32,373 nucleotides of DNA from HGM04593 sp045654885 (lineage in GTDB: Bacteria > Bacteroidota > Bacteroidia > Bacteroidales > Bacteroidaceae), in NCBI GenBank assembly GCA_045654885.1, contig JAZOOF010000052.1, forward strand, positions 1-32,373. Reading direction: 5' to 3'. The notes beneath the pieces were generated by a model. The model was not told the origin of the DNA. It ran no database searches and saw only the letters and a list, made by a program, of their open reading frames with translations. How positions within the stretch are numbered: position 1 is the first letter of the stretch; each line of letters begins with the position of its first letter. Below, one piece after another: positions 1-8,053 of this stretch. Made by a program: the position numbers and the translations under genes.

Positions 1-389
1 TGCACATCACCCTCGTCCTTTGAAAGAAAAAGATCAATTGAAAAAGCCTTCAAATATTTTGACAAGGACTCACCCCCCGACAACGCCACGCGTGTGATAT
101 CCAAGCCATACATATCAAGAGACTTCAACATTCTCATTCCGGTTTCGGGACTGTTACGTGACATAACTACAACCTCAACAATAGGACGGTTCGCCTGCTT
201 GTTCAGTTCAAGCAGACTCTTTACAAGATAAAATGCTGTTCCCTTTTCCAGTGGCTCATCCTCGTGTTCCTCCTGATATTGGCGGTAACGTGCCACACCA
301 TATTTTTCAAATATTTCATTCTCGGCTTCAAGGTCAAAAAGCGCTCGCGAAGAGACACCGATGACCAGCCTGCCATCCAAAGTTTCCAT
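1..389 (-). CDS. Cytosolic-type 5'-nucleotidase (partial, 3' end outside window)
   Basis: This is the first 129 codons of a minus-strand gene that runs off the left edge. I translated it directly from the sequence. It begins METLDGRLVIGVSSRALFDL at position 389 and continues with HEDEPLEKGTAF, VVVMSRNSPETG, YGLDITRVALSGGES and LKAFSIDLFLS. These blocks match the cytosolic 5'-nucleotidase family (cN-I type, Pfam 5-nucleotidase), which dephosphorylates AMP/IMP-type nucleotides and is distinct from periplasmic UshA. The stretch from SSRALFDLE through SRNSPETG carries the family's conserved core. No signal peptide is visible, so it should be cytoplasmic. A promoter about 90 bp upstream (477-508) supports the start. 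The C-terminal half is not seen, so activity cannot be judged. Confidence 0.85.
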   Translation of the reverse strand, partial: METLDGRLVIGVSSRALFDLEAENEIFEKYGVARYRQYQEEHEDEPLEKGTAFYLVKSLLELNKQANRPIVEVVVMSRNSPETGMRMLKSLDMYGLDITRVALSGGESLSKYLKAFSIDLFLSKDEGDV

Positions 390-476
390 ATAGTATTCTT
401 AGAACAGTTTTTATTACTATTTAAATATATCAAGACCGCAGAATAAACTTCGGGCAGCCTTCGATATTAAGAGACG

Positions 477-508
477 CGAAAATAGTGTTTTTTTCGTCAC
501 AAGTCAAC
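477..508 (-). promoter_or_regulatory. Promoter of the 5'-nucleotidase gene
   Basis: On the minus strand a TTG (in GTTG, 505-508) is followed after 20 bases by TATTTTCG (477-484). This fits the Bacteroidota TTTG/TAnnTTTG promoter with one change in the -7 box. Transcription would start near 470, giving a leader of about 80 nt before the start at 389. Confidence 0.55.
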
Positions 509-524
509 AAATCTCCAACAAATA

Positions 525-543
525 ATGTTCCGCAACAGAACAT
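525..543 (-). terminator. Weak hairpin downstream of the EamA gene
   Basis: ATGTTC and GAACAT form a 6-bp stem with a 7-nt loop just after the EamA stop codon. The T-tract is poor, so this is only a possible terminator of the SulP-EamA unit. Confidence 0.3.
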
Positions 544-568
544 GCAACAGCAAGCGCACAGGCATTGA

Positions 569-1468
569 CTATCGTTGCCTGTTCCTGTCGACATAGACCA
601 GGCCGGCCAGAATTAGAGCAGCGCCGGTTATGGCAATCCATGTAACGCGCTCGCCAAGGACTATTGCCGATGACACAATGGCTATAACAGGATTGAGATA
701 GAGGAAATTTGTGGCACGCACCGTTCCCAAGCGGGCAAGGCACCGGTTCCAGCCCAGGAAGCAGAGCATCGATGCCACAATGCCAAGGAAAAGGATGTTG
801 CCCCACACGGCTGTGCCGCCGTCGAGGACTATGCCTATGTTTATTCCTCGCCATAGCAACAACGGAACGATGGTTAGCAGGCCATAGCCGAAGACCTTGC
901 GGGTGATTAGCATATTGTCGTACCGTGTGCCCAAGTGCTTTATAAGCAGGGAATAGAGCGCCCAACAGAGACAGGCCGCGAGTGCAAGCACGTCGCCGAG
1001 CGGCGATAGCTTGAGCACGAAATTACCGTTGAACACAACCAGAGCCATTCCCGCCAAAGCCACCATAGAGCCCGCTACACCGGCCTTACCAAGCCGTTCG
1101 GCAGGATAGCGCCATCCCACAATAAGCGCCGTCACCAACGGCGTGAGGCAAACGATGAGCGAGACGTTGGAGCAGTAACCGTAGGCAAGCGCATAGTTCT
1201 CCACAATAAAGTAGAGCGAACCGCCAGTAAGGCCAAGCAACAGCGCAGTGAGTTCATCCTTCACGTTGTCGAGGAAAAGCCTCCGCCACGAGAAAGGGAG
1301 TATCAGCAGATAGGCTATGACAAAACGCAGGGTAAAAATCTCATCGGGACGCAGGCCTGCATTTATGAGCACCTTTGTCTGCACAAAGGTACAGCCCCAC
1401 ACCACCACAATGAGGAATGCGGCAATGTACACCCAAAGCGAAGGGTTGGGCTGCGGTCTGCTGCTCAT
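569..1468 (-). CDS. EamA/DMT-family transporter
   Basis: This is a 299-residue, almost wholly hydrophobic protein with about ten membrane segments, the usual size and layout for the drug/metabolite transporter superfamily. Two EamA repeats can be seen. The first starts near residue 12 (AFLIVVVWGCTFVQTKVLI, with the family's W-G-x-x-F near the N-terminus). The second starts near residue 155, after LALAACLCWALYSLLIKHLG. The C-terminal repeat ends with NFLYLNPVIAIVSSAIVLGE, a typical EamA block. The protein probably exports or exchanges a small metabolite across the inner membrane; the substrate cannot be told from sequence. The gene starts 15 bp after the SulP stop codon, so the two are probably co-transcribed. 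No distinct promoter is visible between them. Confidence 0.9.
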   Translation of the reverse strand: MSSRPQPNPSLWVYIAAFLIVVVWGCTFVQTKVLINAGLRPDEIFTLRFVIAYLLILPFSWRRLFLDNVKDELTALLLGLTGGSLYFIVENYALAYGYCSNVSLIVCLTPLVTALIVGWRYPAERLGKAGVAGSMVALAGMALVVFNGNFVLKLSPLGDVLALAACLCWALYSLLIKHLGTRYDNMLITRKVFGYGLLTIVPLLLWRGINIGIVLDGGTAVWGNILFLGIVASMLCFLGWNRCLARLGTVRATNFLYLNPVIAIVSSAIVLGERVTWIAITGAALILAGLVYVDRNRQR

Positions 1469-1483
1469 AGACTACGTGCGGAG

Positions 1484-3187
1484 TTACTTACCAGCCTCCA
1501 GTTTATCCGACAGTTCCTGAGCGCGCTGCAGTGCAAGGTGTATGTCGCTGCATACGTTCTCGGCACCGACAAGTTTGACGATACCGCCCTTGCGCAGTGA
1601 CTTCTCCACATTGTCGTGGACACCCGAGAGGATAACAGTCCTGCCCTCCTTGTGCGAAGCCTGGATGAAGATTTCGAGGTTATGCAAGCCTGTTGCATCG
1701 ATGAAGGTAACCTTACGCATGCGGATGATACGTATTGGCATGGCATCGTTGTTGCGTGTGAGCTCGTCGAACTTGTTTGCGATACCGAAGAAGAACGGTC
1801 CTTCAATCTCGAACACCTCGGCACCGGCAGGGATGGTGAGCACTTCGTCGTTCTCGCCATCGTTGTGAACGCCCATCTCGTTGCGCATGACAGAGATATG
1901 CGCACTGCCCATAGCACGTCTCATGAACAGCACGATTGCCATTACAAGACCTACCTCAATTGCCAATGTAAGGTCGAAGAAGACAGTGAGCAACAGTGTC
2001 ACGAAAAGCACGCTTGTACCCGACATCGAGCTCTTGCACATTGACACAATTGTTCTCCAGCCACTCATGTTGTACGACACCATCACAAGCACGCCGGCAA
2101 GGCAGCACATTGGGATGAGCTTTACAAGGCTACCAAGGAAGAGCAACACAAGCAACAGCACAAGTGTGTGGACAATACCGGCAACGGGAGTGCGGCCGCC
2201 GTTGTTTATGTTTGCCATTGTGCGGGCAATTGCACCAGTGGCAGGGATACCGCCGAAGAAAGGTGCCACGATGTTTGCCACACCCTGACCAATGAGCTCG
2301 GTATTCGAGTTGTGGCGGTCACCAATCACACCATCGGCAACCATGGCCGAGAGCAGTGACTCTATTGCACCCAGCATTGCAATTGTAAATGCCACGGGAG
2401 CGAGCTCCTGCATTGCGCCGAAGAGTGTCTTGCCCTCGGGGAGCGAAGGAACGGTGAAAGGTGGGAGACCCTCGGGGAGCTCATAGAGGTCACCGATTGT
2501 CTTTATGCTTGTAACACCGGCATACTCGCGCAACACCCATGCAATGAGTGTCATCACCACAATGGCAAGGAGCGAGCCGGGGATTTTCTTCGAGAACTTT
2601 GGGGTGAGGGCAATGAGCACCACGCTGAGGATACCCATACCGGCACTCCAATAGTCAATCTTTGTAATGTTCTGGGCATAGCACACCCACTTGTCTACAA
2701 AGTTCGCGGGCACATTCTCGATGCCAAGACCAAAGAGGTCGTTAATCTGTGTCGAGAAGATGGTGATTGCAATACCGCCTGTGAAACCTATGATGATTGG
2801 ATAGGGCATGAACTTGATTACTGTTCCAAGACGGCACAAGCCCATTATCACAAGTATTATACCCGCCATTACGGTAGCCAGGGCAAGACCGGCAATGCCG
2901 TACTGCTGTATAATGCCATAAATGATTACGATGAACGCACCTGTGGGGCCGCCAATCTGCACCTTTGAACCGCCAAGCAACGAAATGAGTACACCGGCAA
3001 TGACTGCGGTCATCAATCCCTCGGCAGGACCCACACCGCTGGCAATACCAAAGGCAATAGCAAGGGGAATGGCAACGATACCTACGATAATACCGGCCAT
3101 AACATCGGCCGAGAACTTCTCACGTGAGTAACTTTTCATCGCATCGATGAACTTGGGATGAAAATCAATGATGTTTTTTGCTTTCAT
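1484..3187 (-). CDS. SulP-family inorganic anion transporter with STAS domain
   Basis: This is a 567-residue inner-membrane protein. The N-terminal part (residues about 22-430) holds the SulP/SLC26 transport domain: the DVMAGIIVGIVAIPLAIAFGIASG segment, a GGSKVQIGGPTGAFIVII segment, and the family-typical block around ELIGQGVANIVAPFFGGIPATGAIART (about residues 295-321). The C-terminal part (residues about 445-560) is a cytoplasmic STAS domain, including VTFIDATGLHNLE. SulP proteins carry sulfate, bicarbonate, dicarboxylates or other anions; family membership alone does not say which. The gene heads a two-gene unit with the EamA transporter. A TAATTTTG box at 3268-3275 may be its -7 element. 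Length and architecture are normal. Confidence 0.93.
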   Translation of the reverse strand: MKAKNIIDFHPKFIDAMKSYSREKFSADVMAGIIVGIVAIPLAIAFGIASGVGPAEGLMTAVIAGVLISLLGGSKVQIGGPTGAFIVIIYGIIQQYGIAGLALATVMAGIILVIMGLCRLGTVIKFMPYPIIIGFTGGIAITIFSTQINDLFGLGIENVPANFVDKWVCYAQNITKIDYWSAGMGILSVVLIALTPKFSKKIPGSLLAIVVMTLIAWVLREYAGVTSIKTIGDLYELPEGLPPFTVPSLPEGKTLFGAMQELAPVAFTIAMLGAIESLLSAMVADGVIGDRHNSNTELIGQGVANIVAPFFGGIPATGAIARTMANINNGGRTPVAGIVHTLVLLLVLLFLGSLVKLIPMCCLAGVLVMVSYNMSGWRTIVSMCKSSMSGTSVLFVTLLLTVFFDLTLAIEVGLVMAIVLFMRRAMGSAHISVMRNEMGVHNDGENDEVLTIPAGAEVFEIEGPFFFGIANKFDELTRNNDAMPIRIIRMRKVTFIDATGLHNLEIFIQASHKEGRTVILSGVHDNVEKSLRKGGIVKLVGAENVCSDIHLALQRAQELSDKLEAGK

Positions 3188-3267
3188 TATGATGTGTCTG
3201 TTTGTTTTTCACAGCAAAAAGTACCTTGTCGAGCGGCAATGGAGTGCCCACTTTCACAAACGGCGTG

Positions 3268-3275
3268 CAAAATTA
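3268..3275 (-). promoter_or_regulatory. Possible -7 box for the SulP gene
   Basis: TAATTTTG on the minus strand fits TAnnTTTG and lies about 80 bp upstream of the SulP start. No good TTTG was found at the expected -33 position, so this is weak. Confidence 0.3.
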
Positions 3276-3363
3276 CAAAAAATATGCGTTTTAACATCTT
3301 TTATATATTTATAATTTTCATCCGCAGTGCAATATTTAACAATTCAAGGCGCTGAAAAAAGAA

Positions 3364-3387
3364 AAGCGCCCCATGAAAGAGGCGCTT
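3364..3387 (-). terminator. Terminator of the cyclophilin-PrxQ-MscS operon
   Basis: Read on the minus strand, AAGCGCC and GGCGCTT form a 7-bp GC-rich stem with a 10-nt loop. A T-rich tract (TTTTCTTTTTTC, continuing to about 3354) follows. It lies 27 bp after the MscS stop codon. Confidence 0.8.
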
Positions 3388-3413
3388 CAAGTTTACAGAC
3401 AGCGGTTGCTGCA

Positions 3414-4316
3414 TCACTCCTTTGTCACGTTTACCGTGAATGTCTGGAACGGGAACTCCAGTCCCTCTTTTGGGAATGTCTCGTATACCTTTTTGTTGAG
3501 GTCGAACTTTATTCCCCAATAATCGGCCTGGTTGCACCACATGCGCACTGTTATGTCAATTGAGCTTGCTGCAAGTTCGCCCAGCTCAATGAATGGAGCC
3601 GCAGGGTCATTAAGTACACGTGCATCCTCGGCAATTAGTCGCTGCAACACTGCCTTTGCCTTCTCGAAATCGTTGCCGTAGCTGATTGAGAAGGTCATGT
3701 CGAGACGGCGCTTGGGCTCGCGCGAATAGTTGTTTATGATACCTGTTGAAACTGCGCCGTTGGGCAAAAGGATAATCTTGTTGTCCGGGGTTGCGACAAC
3801 GGTATTGAAAATCTGTATCTGTTTCACAGTACCGGCCACTCCCTGTGCCTCAATGTAGTCACCCACCTTGAAGGGGCGGAAAAGCAGAATCATGACACCG
3901 CCGGCAAAGTTCTGCAGCGTGCCGCTCAATGCCATACCAATGGCAACACCGGCCGATGCAAAGATGGCGATGAACGACGACGTGTCGATACCAAGGACAC
4001 CTATAATCATAAGTATCAACATAATCATCACAACAACATCTATAATGCTTACAATAAAGCCTCTTACAGATTCATTGTCAACGTGCTTGGCCATAATGAG
4101 CTTTAGCAGATTGACTACTCGTTTGAGCACCCAACGACCCACGAACCAAATGAGCAGTACCTTGATGAGCTTGATTGAGAATGAGAGTACAAAAGCTGTG
4201 ACAGCCTGCTTGATTTCATTGGGGCTCATACCCGAAAGTGTTGACATAAAGTCGGTAGCACCGGCTGTTGCTACAGTATCGGCAACAACCTCATTTAGAA
4301 ACTGAAAAGGAAACAT
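3414..4316 (-). CDS. Small-conductance mechanosensitive channel (MscS family)
   Basis: This is a 300-residue inner-membrane channel that opens under membrane tension to release solutes on osmotic downshock. The first membrane segment lies near residues 40-60 and the second near 86-110. The third, pore-lining helix at about 114-135 is Ala/Gly-rich (FASAGVAIGMALSGTLQNFAGG) and is followed by the family hallmark FRPFKVGDYIEAQGVAGTV (about 146-164). The remaining part is the MscS beta domain and an alpha/beta C-terminal domain. The length fits the short E. coli MscS type, without the large N-terminal extensions of the MscK type. It is the last gene of a minus-strand operon after PrxQ (25-bp gap) and ends just before a good terminator. 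Confidence 0.93.
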   Translation of the reverse strand: MFPFQFLNEVVADTVATAGATDFMSTLSGMSPNEIKQAVTAFVLSFSIKLIKVLLIWFVGRWVLKRVVNLLKLIMAKHVDNESVRGFIVSIIDVVVMIMLILMIIGVLGIDTSSFIAIFASAGVAIGMALSGTLQNFAGGVMILLFRPFKVGDYIEAQGVAGTVKQIQIFNTVVATPDNKIILLPNGAVSTGIINNYSREPKRRLDMTFSISYGNDFEKAKAVLQRLIAEDARVLNDPAAPFIELGELAASSIDITVRMWCNQADYWGIKFDLNKKVYETFPKEGLEFPFQTFTVNVTKE

Positions 4317-4341
4317 AACTTACTTGTTTTAAATTAGTAGT

Positions 4342-4794
4342 TTATAATGTGTTTAAAATCTGTTTTGCAGCGTTTTTGGTATCAACCTTTGTTATCACGC
4401 GCTCAACAATGCCAACCGCGTCAATGACAAAAGTGGTGCGTATGATGCCCATGTACACCCTGCCGGCCATCTTCTTCTCGCCATACACGCCAAAAGCCAT
4501 TATAGTGTTCTTGTCGACGTCGGCCACAAGGGGAAAGTTCAGTTGCTGCTTCTCCTTGAAACGTTGGTGCGATGCAGCGCTGTCGGCGCTTATGCCTACC
4601 ACGGCATAACCGGCTGCCACAAGGTCGTCCATACCGTCGCGCAGGGAGCAGGCCTCGGCCGTGCAGCCGGGTGTGCTGTCCTTGGGATAGAAGTAGACCA
4701 CAAGCCTGCGGCCGGCATAATCACTCACTCTCTGTTCTTTGCCCTGCTCGTCAATACCCAAAAAATCAGGGGCTTTGTCACCGATATTCAGCAT
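4342..4794 (-). CDS. bcp: Thioredoxin-dependent thiol peroxidase (PrxQ/Bcp peroxiredoxin)
   Basis: This 150-residue cytoplasmic peroxiredoxin reduces hydrogen peroxide and organic hydroperoxides using thioredoxin. The peroxidatic motif reads YPKDSTPGCTAEACSLRD, giving peroxidatic Cys44 and resolving Cys49. The five-residue spacing is diagnostic of the PrxQ/BCP subfamily. The N-terminal IGDKAPDF and the later RTTFVIDAVGIVERVI strand are also typical. The start at 4794 lies 4 bp after the stop codon of the cyclophilin gene, so translation of the two is probably coupled. An MscS channel follows. Pairing a peroxidase, a prolyl isomerase and an osmotic channel suggests an envelope/oxidative stress unit, but that is inference. 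Confidence 0.95.
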   Translation of the reverse strand: MLNIGDKAPDFLGIDEQGKEQRVSDYAGRRLVVYFYPKDSTPGCTAEACSLRDGMDDLVAAGYAVVGISADSAASHQRFKEKQQLNFPLVADVDKNTIMAFGVYGEKKMAGRVYMGIIRTTFVIDAVGIVERVITKVDTKNAAKQILNTL

Positions 4795-4798
4795 AATA

Positions 4799-5470
4799 TC
4801 ACTTTATTATTTCAGTTTTCAAAATCCTTACATCCTCCAACGGGCGGTCGTTGCCGTCGCATGGAACAGACTGAATCTTCTCAACAACCTCCAGTCCGCC
4901 GATTACCTCGCCGAACACGGTGTACTCGCCATCGAGGTGCGGGGTACCGCCAACTGTAGTATAAACCTCCTCCTGCTCGGGGGTTATCACAAGCTCCCTG
5001 CCTGTGCGTTGCTTGTAGAACTCCTTGTAGCTCTCCAGTTGCTCTTTTGTATACACCTTGCCCCAAACAATGTAGAACTGGCTTGCCGATGAAGCCTTCG
5101 TGGGGTTCACGTCATCGCCCTCGCGCGCAGCGGCAAGCACTCCGCGACGGTGGAAATGCACATTGGGCATAAACTCGGGCTCAACGGTGTAACCAAGGTC
5201 GCCCTCGCCAAGCAATGCACCCGGGGCTGCATTCTTTGATGTGGGGTCACCGCCCTGTATCATGAAATCCTTTATCACACGGTGGAAAAGCAGCGAGTCA
5301 TACCGGTGCTCCTTTACCAGCCTTATAAAATTGTCGCGGTGCTTGGGCGTCTCGTCATAAAGGCACAAGTCAATAACACCGGCTGTGGTGTGCATGCGCA
5401 CCGTCACATCCTTTGGCGAACCGCAGGCTACAAGCAAAAGAACCGCCACTGCATATAGTAACTTTTTCAT
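4799..5470 (-). CDS. Cyclophilin-type peptidyl-prolyl cis-trans isomerase lipoprotein
   Basis: This is a 223-residue protein. I chose the start at 5470 because it gives a lipoprotein signal (MKKLLYAVAVLLLVACGS, lipid-modified Cys at about 16). The longer frame from 5563 would begin upstream of the likely promoter and inside the preceding gene's end. The mature part is a cyclophilin domain: VTVRMHTTAGVIDLCLYDETP, LLFHRVIKDFMIQGGDPTS (the Arg and Phe of the active site), a serine-rich SSASQFYIVWG segment, and HLDGEYTVFGEVIGGLEVV near the end. It should be anchored in the envelope and help fold exported proteins. An insertion (YKEFYKQRTGRELVITPEQEE) lies in the middle of the domain. It is the first gene of the operon with PrxQ and MscS. 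Confidence 0.93.
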   Translation of the reverse strand: MKKLLYAVAVLLLVACGSPKDVTVRMHTTAGVIDLCLYDETPKHRDNFIRLVKEHRYDSLLFHRVIKDFMIQGGDPTSKNAAPGALLGEGDLGYTVEPEFMPNVHFHRRGVLAAAREGDDVNPTKASSASQFYIVWGKVYTKEQLESYKEFYKQRTGRELVITPEQEEVYTTVGGTPHLDGEYTVFGEVIGGLEVVEKIQSVPCDGNDRPLEDVRILKTEIIK

Positions 5471-5487
5471 AGTAATATCATTTTCGG

Positions 5488-5518
5488 CAAAGTTATAAAA
5501 AAATGTGGAAGAGGCAAC
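5488..5518 (-). promoter_or_regulatory. Promoter of the cyclophilin operon, inside the upstream terminator
   Basis: On the minus strand GTTG (5515-5518) is followed after 19 bases by TAACTTTG (5488-5495), matching the Bacteroidota consensus. The predicted start of transcription near 5481 leaves only about 10 nt before the start codon at 5470. The -33 box lies in the loop of the terminator hairpin of the preceding gene. Confidence 0.55.
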
Positions 5519-5535
5519 TTTTTCCTCTTCCACAT
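5503..5535 (-). terminator. Intrinsic terminator of the DsbA-fold gene
   Basis: A perfect 12-bp stem (ATGTGGAAGAGG with CCTCTTCCACAT) and a 9-nt loop are followed on the minus strand by TTTTTTAT. It lies 24 bp after the stop codon at 5560. Confidence 0.88.
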
Positions 5536-5559
5536 ATAAAAAAGTCGTGTTACGTTTTT

Positions 5560-6537
5560 TCACTCTCCCGACACAGCATATGAGTGCCCATGAACATGCG
5601 GTTTTGGATGGTGACCGTTGAGGGTATAACAGATGAAACCGTTGCCACGCGGCGCAACAGCCACCTCGCCGGCCGCAACAAGCTGTTCAACAATATCCGG
5701 CAACCCCTCATACGATTCCACATTCAATGCGCTATGCCCGTTATGCCTTGCAAGGCCAAAGGCCGTGGCAATCTCCACCGGGTAGGCACTGCCGTAACCG
5801 TCTATAAAACGCAGCACATTCTCGGCAGTGAGCCTGTCGCGCCCGTCATCAATGGGCTTCATGTTGCCGAACGACAGTTGCTCAATGCAGTTGCGCACCA
5901 CGTCAAAGGTTGAATACCCGCGCAGCATCATCTCCTCGCCACGGTAGGTCACAAGATAGCCGGGAAAGGATGTGACCTCGTAACTGCGGGCAAAGAGCCT
6001 GCCCTCGTCATAAAGCGTCTTTACCACATCGCCGGTGAATATTGTACGGAACTTCTCGGGCACAAAACCCACTACGGCCGAAAGGTCTACAAGCGTATCA
6101 ATGTCACCCGTGAGAGCTGCATCGACAGCAGTCGCCTCCTGCAGACGACGCAGATAGTGGCGCGCAGCACCGGGCTTCACCTCATTGCTGTAGCGTGCCT
6201 CATATACACGCGCTGCAAGAAAAGCCAGGTTCTGCGGTATTGTCGACGGATGCTCCTGCGAAAAGAGACGGAACCCATGCTCGCACACAGGCATACCGTG
6301 CACGGCCGATGCCTCAATCCAATGGTCATGGATTTTGCGGTTGGACAGGGCTATGTCGCCGCCAATCGAGAGCCTACGGTTGTTGTAGGTCCTTATATCC
6401 TCAATCATACCGCCCATGACATGGTCCAGTTCAATGCTGTTGCCATAATGATAGTCCAACGCACGCCACACAGGCACACTACCCCAGCACCAGGTGCAAA
6501 CAGGGTCCGAAAAAACGGTAATCTTCATATTGCTCAT
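5560..6537 (-). CDS. DsbA-family thioredoxin-fold protein with C-terminal extension
   Basis: This is a 325-residue protein without a signal peptide, so probably cytoplasmic. It opens MKITVFSDPVCTWCWGS with a CxxC redox motif (Cys14, Cys17) at the end of the first strand, and has a Ser-Phe-Pro (cis-Pro position) near residue 198. This is the layout of DsbA/FrnE-like thioredoxin-fold proteins, including the Spx-adaptor (SpxH/YjbH) group. Residues about 240-305 lie beyond the fold and look like a small winged-helix module (VEIATAFGLARHNG, VEQLVAAGEVAVAPRGNGFI). The last 17 residues are His-rich (HHPKPHVHGH). It may be a dithiol oxidoreductase or an adaptor; the sequence does not decide. It stands alone between glyA and the cyclophilin operon, with terminators on both sides. 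Confidence 0.85.
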   Translation of the reverse strand: MSNMKITVFSDPVCTWCWGSVPVWRALDYHYGNSIELDHVMGGMIEDIRTYNNRRLSIGGDIALSNRKIHDHWIEASAVHGMPVCEHGFRLFSQEHPSTIPQNLAFLAARVYEARYSNEVKPGAARHYLRRLQEATAVDAALTGDIDTLVDLSAVVGFVPEKFRTIFTGDVVKTLYDEGRLFARSYEVTSFPGYLVTYRGEEMMLRGYSTFDVVRNCIEQLSFGNMKPIDDGRDRLTAENVLRFIDGYGSAYPVEIATAFGLARHNGHSALNVESYEGLPDIVEQLVAAGEVAVAPRGNGFICYTLNGHHPKPHVHGHSYAVSGE

Positions 6538-6598
6538 AACATTCTCTTATTAGTGTATAATAAGGAACAAGCAACAGAGGAGATTGTTTAACAGAAAA

Positions 6599-6624
6599 GG
6601 CGCCTGCTCACAAGAACAGACGCC
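6599..6624 (-). terminator. Terminator of glyA
   Basis: On the minus strand GGCGTCTGTTC pairs with GAGCAGGCGCC (11 bp, two G-T pairs) around a 4-nt loop. TTTTCTGTT follows. It lies 37 bp after the glyA stop codon. Confidence 0.78.
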
Positions 6625-6660
6625 CAAGAATGTATTAGGTTTTCGCTTTTGTCTCCTACA

Positions 6661-7941
6661 TCAATACGCAAACAACGGGAACTCCTCCATTGTCTCATTC
6701 ACCTTTGCGCGCACGGCTGCGATTACCTTCTCGTCCTCGGGGGCGCTGAGCACGGTCTCAATCATCTCGGCAATGAAAGGCATCATGTTCTCCTTGACGC
6801 CACGTGTGGTGATGGCAGGTGTACCAAGACGTATGCCCGATGTCTGGAATGCGCTGCGGCTGTCGAACGGCACCATGTTCTTGTTGGCTGTGATGTCGGC
6901 TGCAACAAGTGCTTTCTCGGCGAGCTTACCTGTCAAATCGGGGTACTTGCCACGAAGGTCTACAAGCATCGAGTGGTTGTCTGTTCCGCCCGAAACAATA
7001 CCGAAGCCACGGTCCATGAGTTCCTGTGCAAGCACGGCTGCATTGAGCTTTACCTGCGCCTGATACTCCTTGAATTCGGGCTGCAGAGCCTCGCCGAATG
7101 CAACAGCCTTGGCTGCGATGACGTGCTCAAGCGGACCGCCCTGTATACCGGGGAACACGGCCGAGTCGAGCAGCTGCGACATCATCTTGACCTCGCCCTT
7201 CGGGGTTGTCTTGCCCCATGGATTGGGGAAGTCCTTGCCAAGAATTATTACACCGCCGCGTGGACCGCGCAGGGTCTTGTGGGTTGTAGAGGTAACGATG
7301 TGGGCATATTTCACAGGGTTATCGAGCAAACCGGCTGCAATGAGACCGGCAGGGTGTGCCATATCCACCATTAGGATTGCGCCAACCTTGTCGGCAATTT
7401 CGCGCATGCGCTTGTAGTCCCACTCGCGCGAGTAGGCCGAGCCGCCACCGATAATCATCTTTGGTTTCTCGCGCAGGGCAGTCTCCTCCATCTTGTCATA
7501 GTCGACACGGCCTGTCTCGGGGTTCAGGTTGTACTCAACCGGGGTATATATCAAGCCCGACGTGTTCACCGCCGAACCGTGTGAGAGGTGGCCGCCATGG
7601 GCAAGGTTAAGACCCATGAACTTGTCGCCGGGATTGAGCACTGCAAGGAACACTGCAGCATTGGCCTGTGCACCGCTATGTGGCTGAACGTTCACCCACT
7701 CGGCATCATAAAGTTCCTTGAGGCGCTCGCGTGCAATATCCTCAACGATATCCACTACCTCGCAACCGCCATAGTAGCGCTTGCCGGGATAGCCCTCGGC
7801 ATATTTGTTTGTTAGAACCGAGCCCATTGCCTGCATTACCTCGTTGCTCACGAAATTCTCCGACGCAATGAGTTCAATGCCCTTGAGCTGACGGCGATAC
7901 TCTGTCTCTATAAGTTGAAAAATGTGTCTGTCACGTTTCAT
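6661..7941 (-). CDS. glyA: Serine hydroxymethyltransferase
   Basis: This is a 426-residue PLP enzyme that converts serine and tetrahydrofolate to glycine and methylene-tetrahydrofolate. The family signatures are in place: IELIASENFVSNEVMQAMGS (residues 22-41), NKYAEGYPGKRYYGGCEVVD, VNVQPHSGAQAN, the MVDMAHPAGL segment with the Asp that contacts PLP, and the PLP-lysine motif TSTTHKTLRGPRGG with Lys222. Length and order are those of normal bacterial GlyA. The gene stands alone and is transcribed away from the GH20 gene. The 112-bp divergent region between the two start codons contains no recognisable riboswitch. I did not find a convincing promoter box for it. Confidence 0.98.
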   Translation of the reverse strand: MKRDRHIFQLIETEYRRQLKGIELIASENFVSNEVMQAMGSVLTNKYAEGYPGKRYYGGCEVVDIVEDIARERLKELYDAEWVNVQPHSGAQANAAVFLAVLNPGDKFMGLNLAHGGHLSHGSAVNTSGLIYTPVEYNLNPETGRVDYDKMEETALREKPKMIIGGGSAYSREWDYKRMREIADKVGAILMVDMAHPAGLIAAGLLDNPVKYAHIVTSTTHKTLRGPRGGVIILGKDFPNPWGKTTPKGEVKMMSQLLDSAVFPGIQGGPLEHVIAAKAVAFGEALQPEFKEYQAQVKLNAAVLAQELMDRGFGIVSGGTDNHSMLVDLRGKYPDLTGKLAEKALVAADITANKNMVPFDSRSAFQTSGIRLGTPAITTRGVKENMMPFIAEMIETVLSAPEDEKVIAAVRAKVNETMEEFPLFAY

Positions 7942-7995
7942 AGTAAATGTTTTTTTCTAAATTTTGCGCGAAGATAATCAAATTACAATGAAACT

Positions 7996-8027
7996 GTTTT
8001 AAAATCCCATAAAATTATGTAAGTTTG
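7996..8027 (+). promoter_or_regulatory. Promoter of the GH20 gene
   Basis: A GTTT (7996-7999) is followed after 20 bases by TAAGTTTG (8020-8027), a full match to TAnnTTTG. Transcription should start near 8034. This rules out the in-frame GTG at 8027 and supports the ATG at 8054. Confidence 0.6.
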
Positions 8028-8053
8028 TGATATCAAAAACAAATAGCACATAT

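Noticed and set aside
5471..5563. Longer start for the cyclophilin gene
   Set aside because: It would begin inside the end of the DsbA-fold gene, cross the terminator and promoter, and displace the lipoprotein signal from the N-terminus.
8027..8053. In-frame GTG nine codons before the chosen GH20 start
   Set aside because: It overlaps the -7 box, lies upstream of the expected transcription start, and would bury the signal peptide.
7942..8053. Possible glycine riboswitch before glyA
   Set aside because: The gap is only 112 bp, AT-rich, shared with the GH20 promoter, and shows no aptamer-like paired elements.
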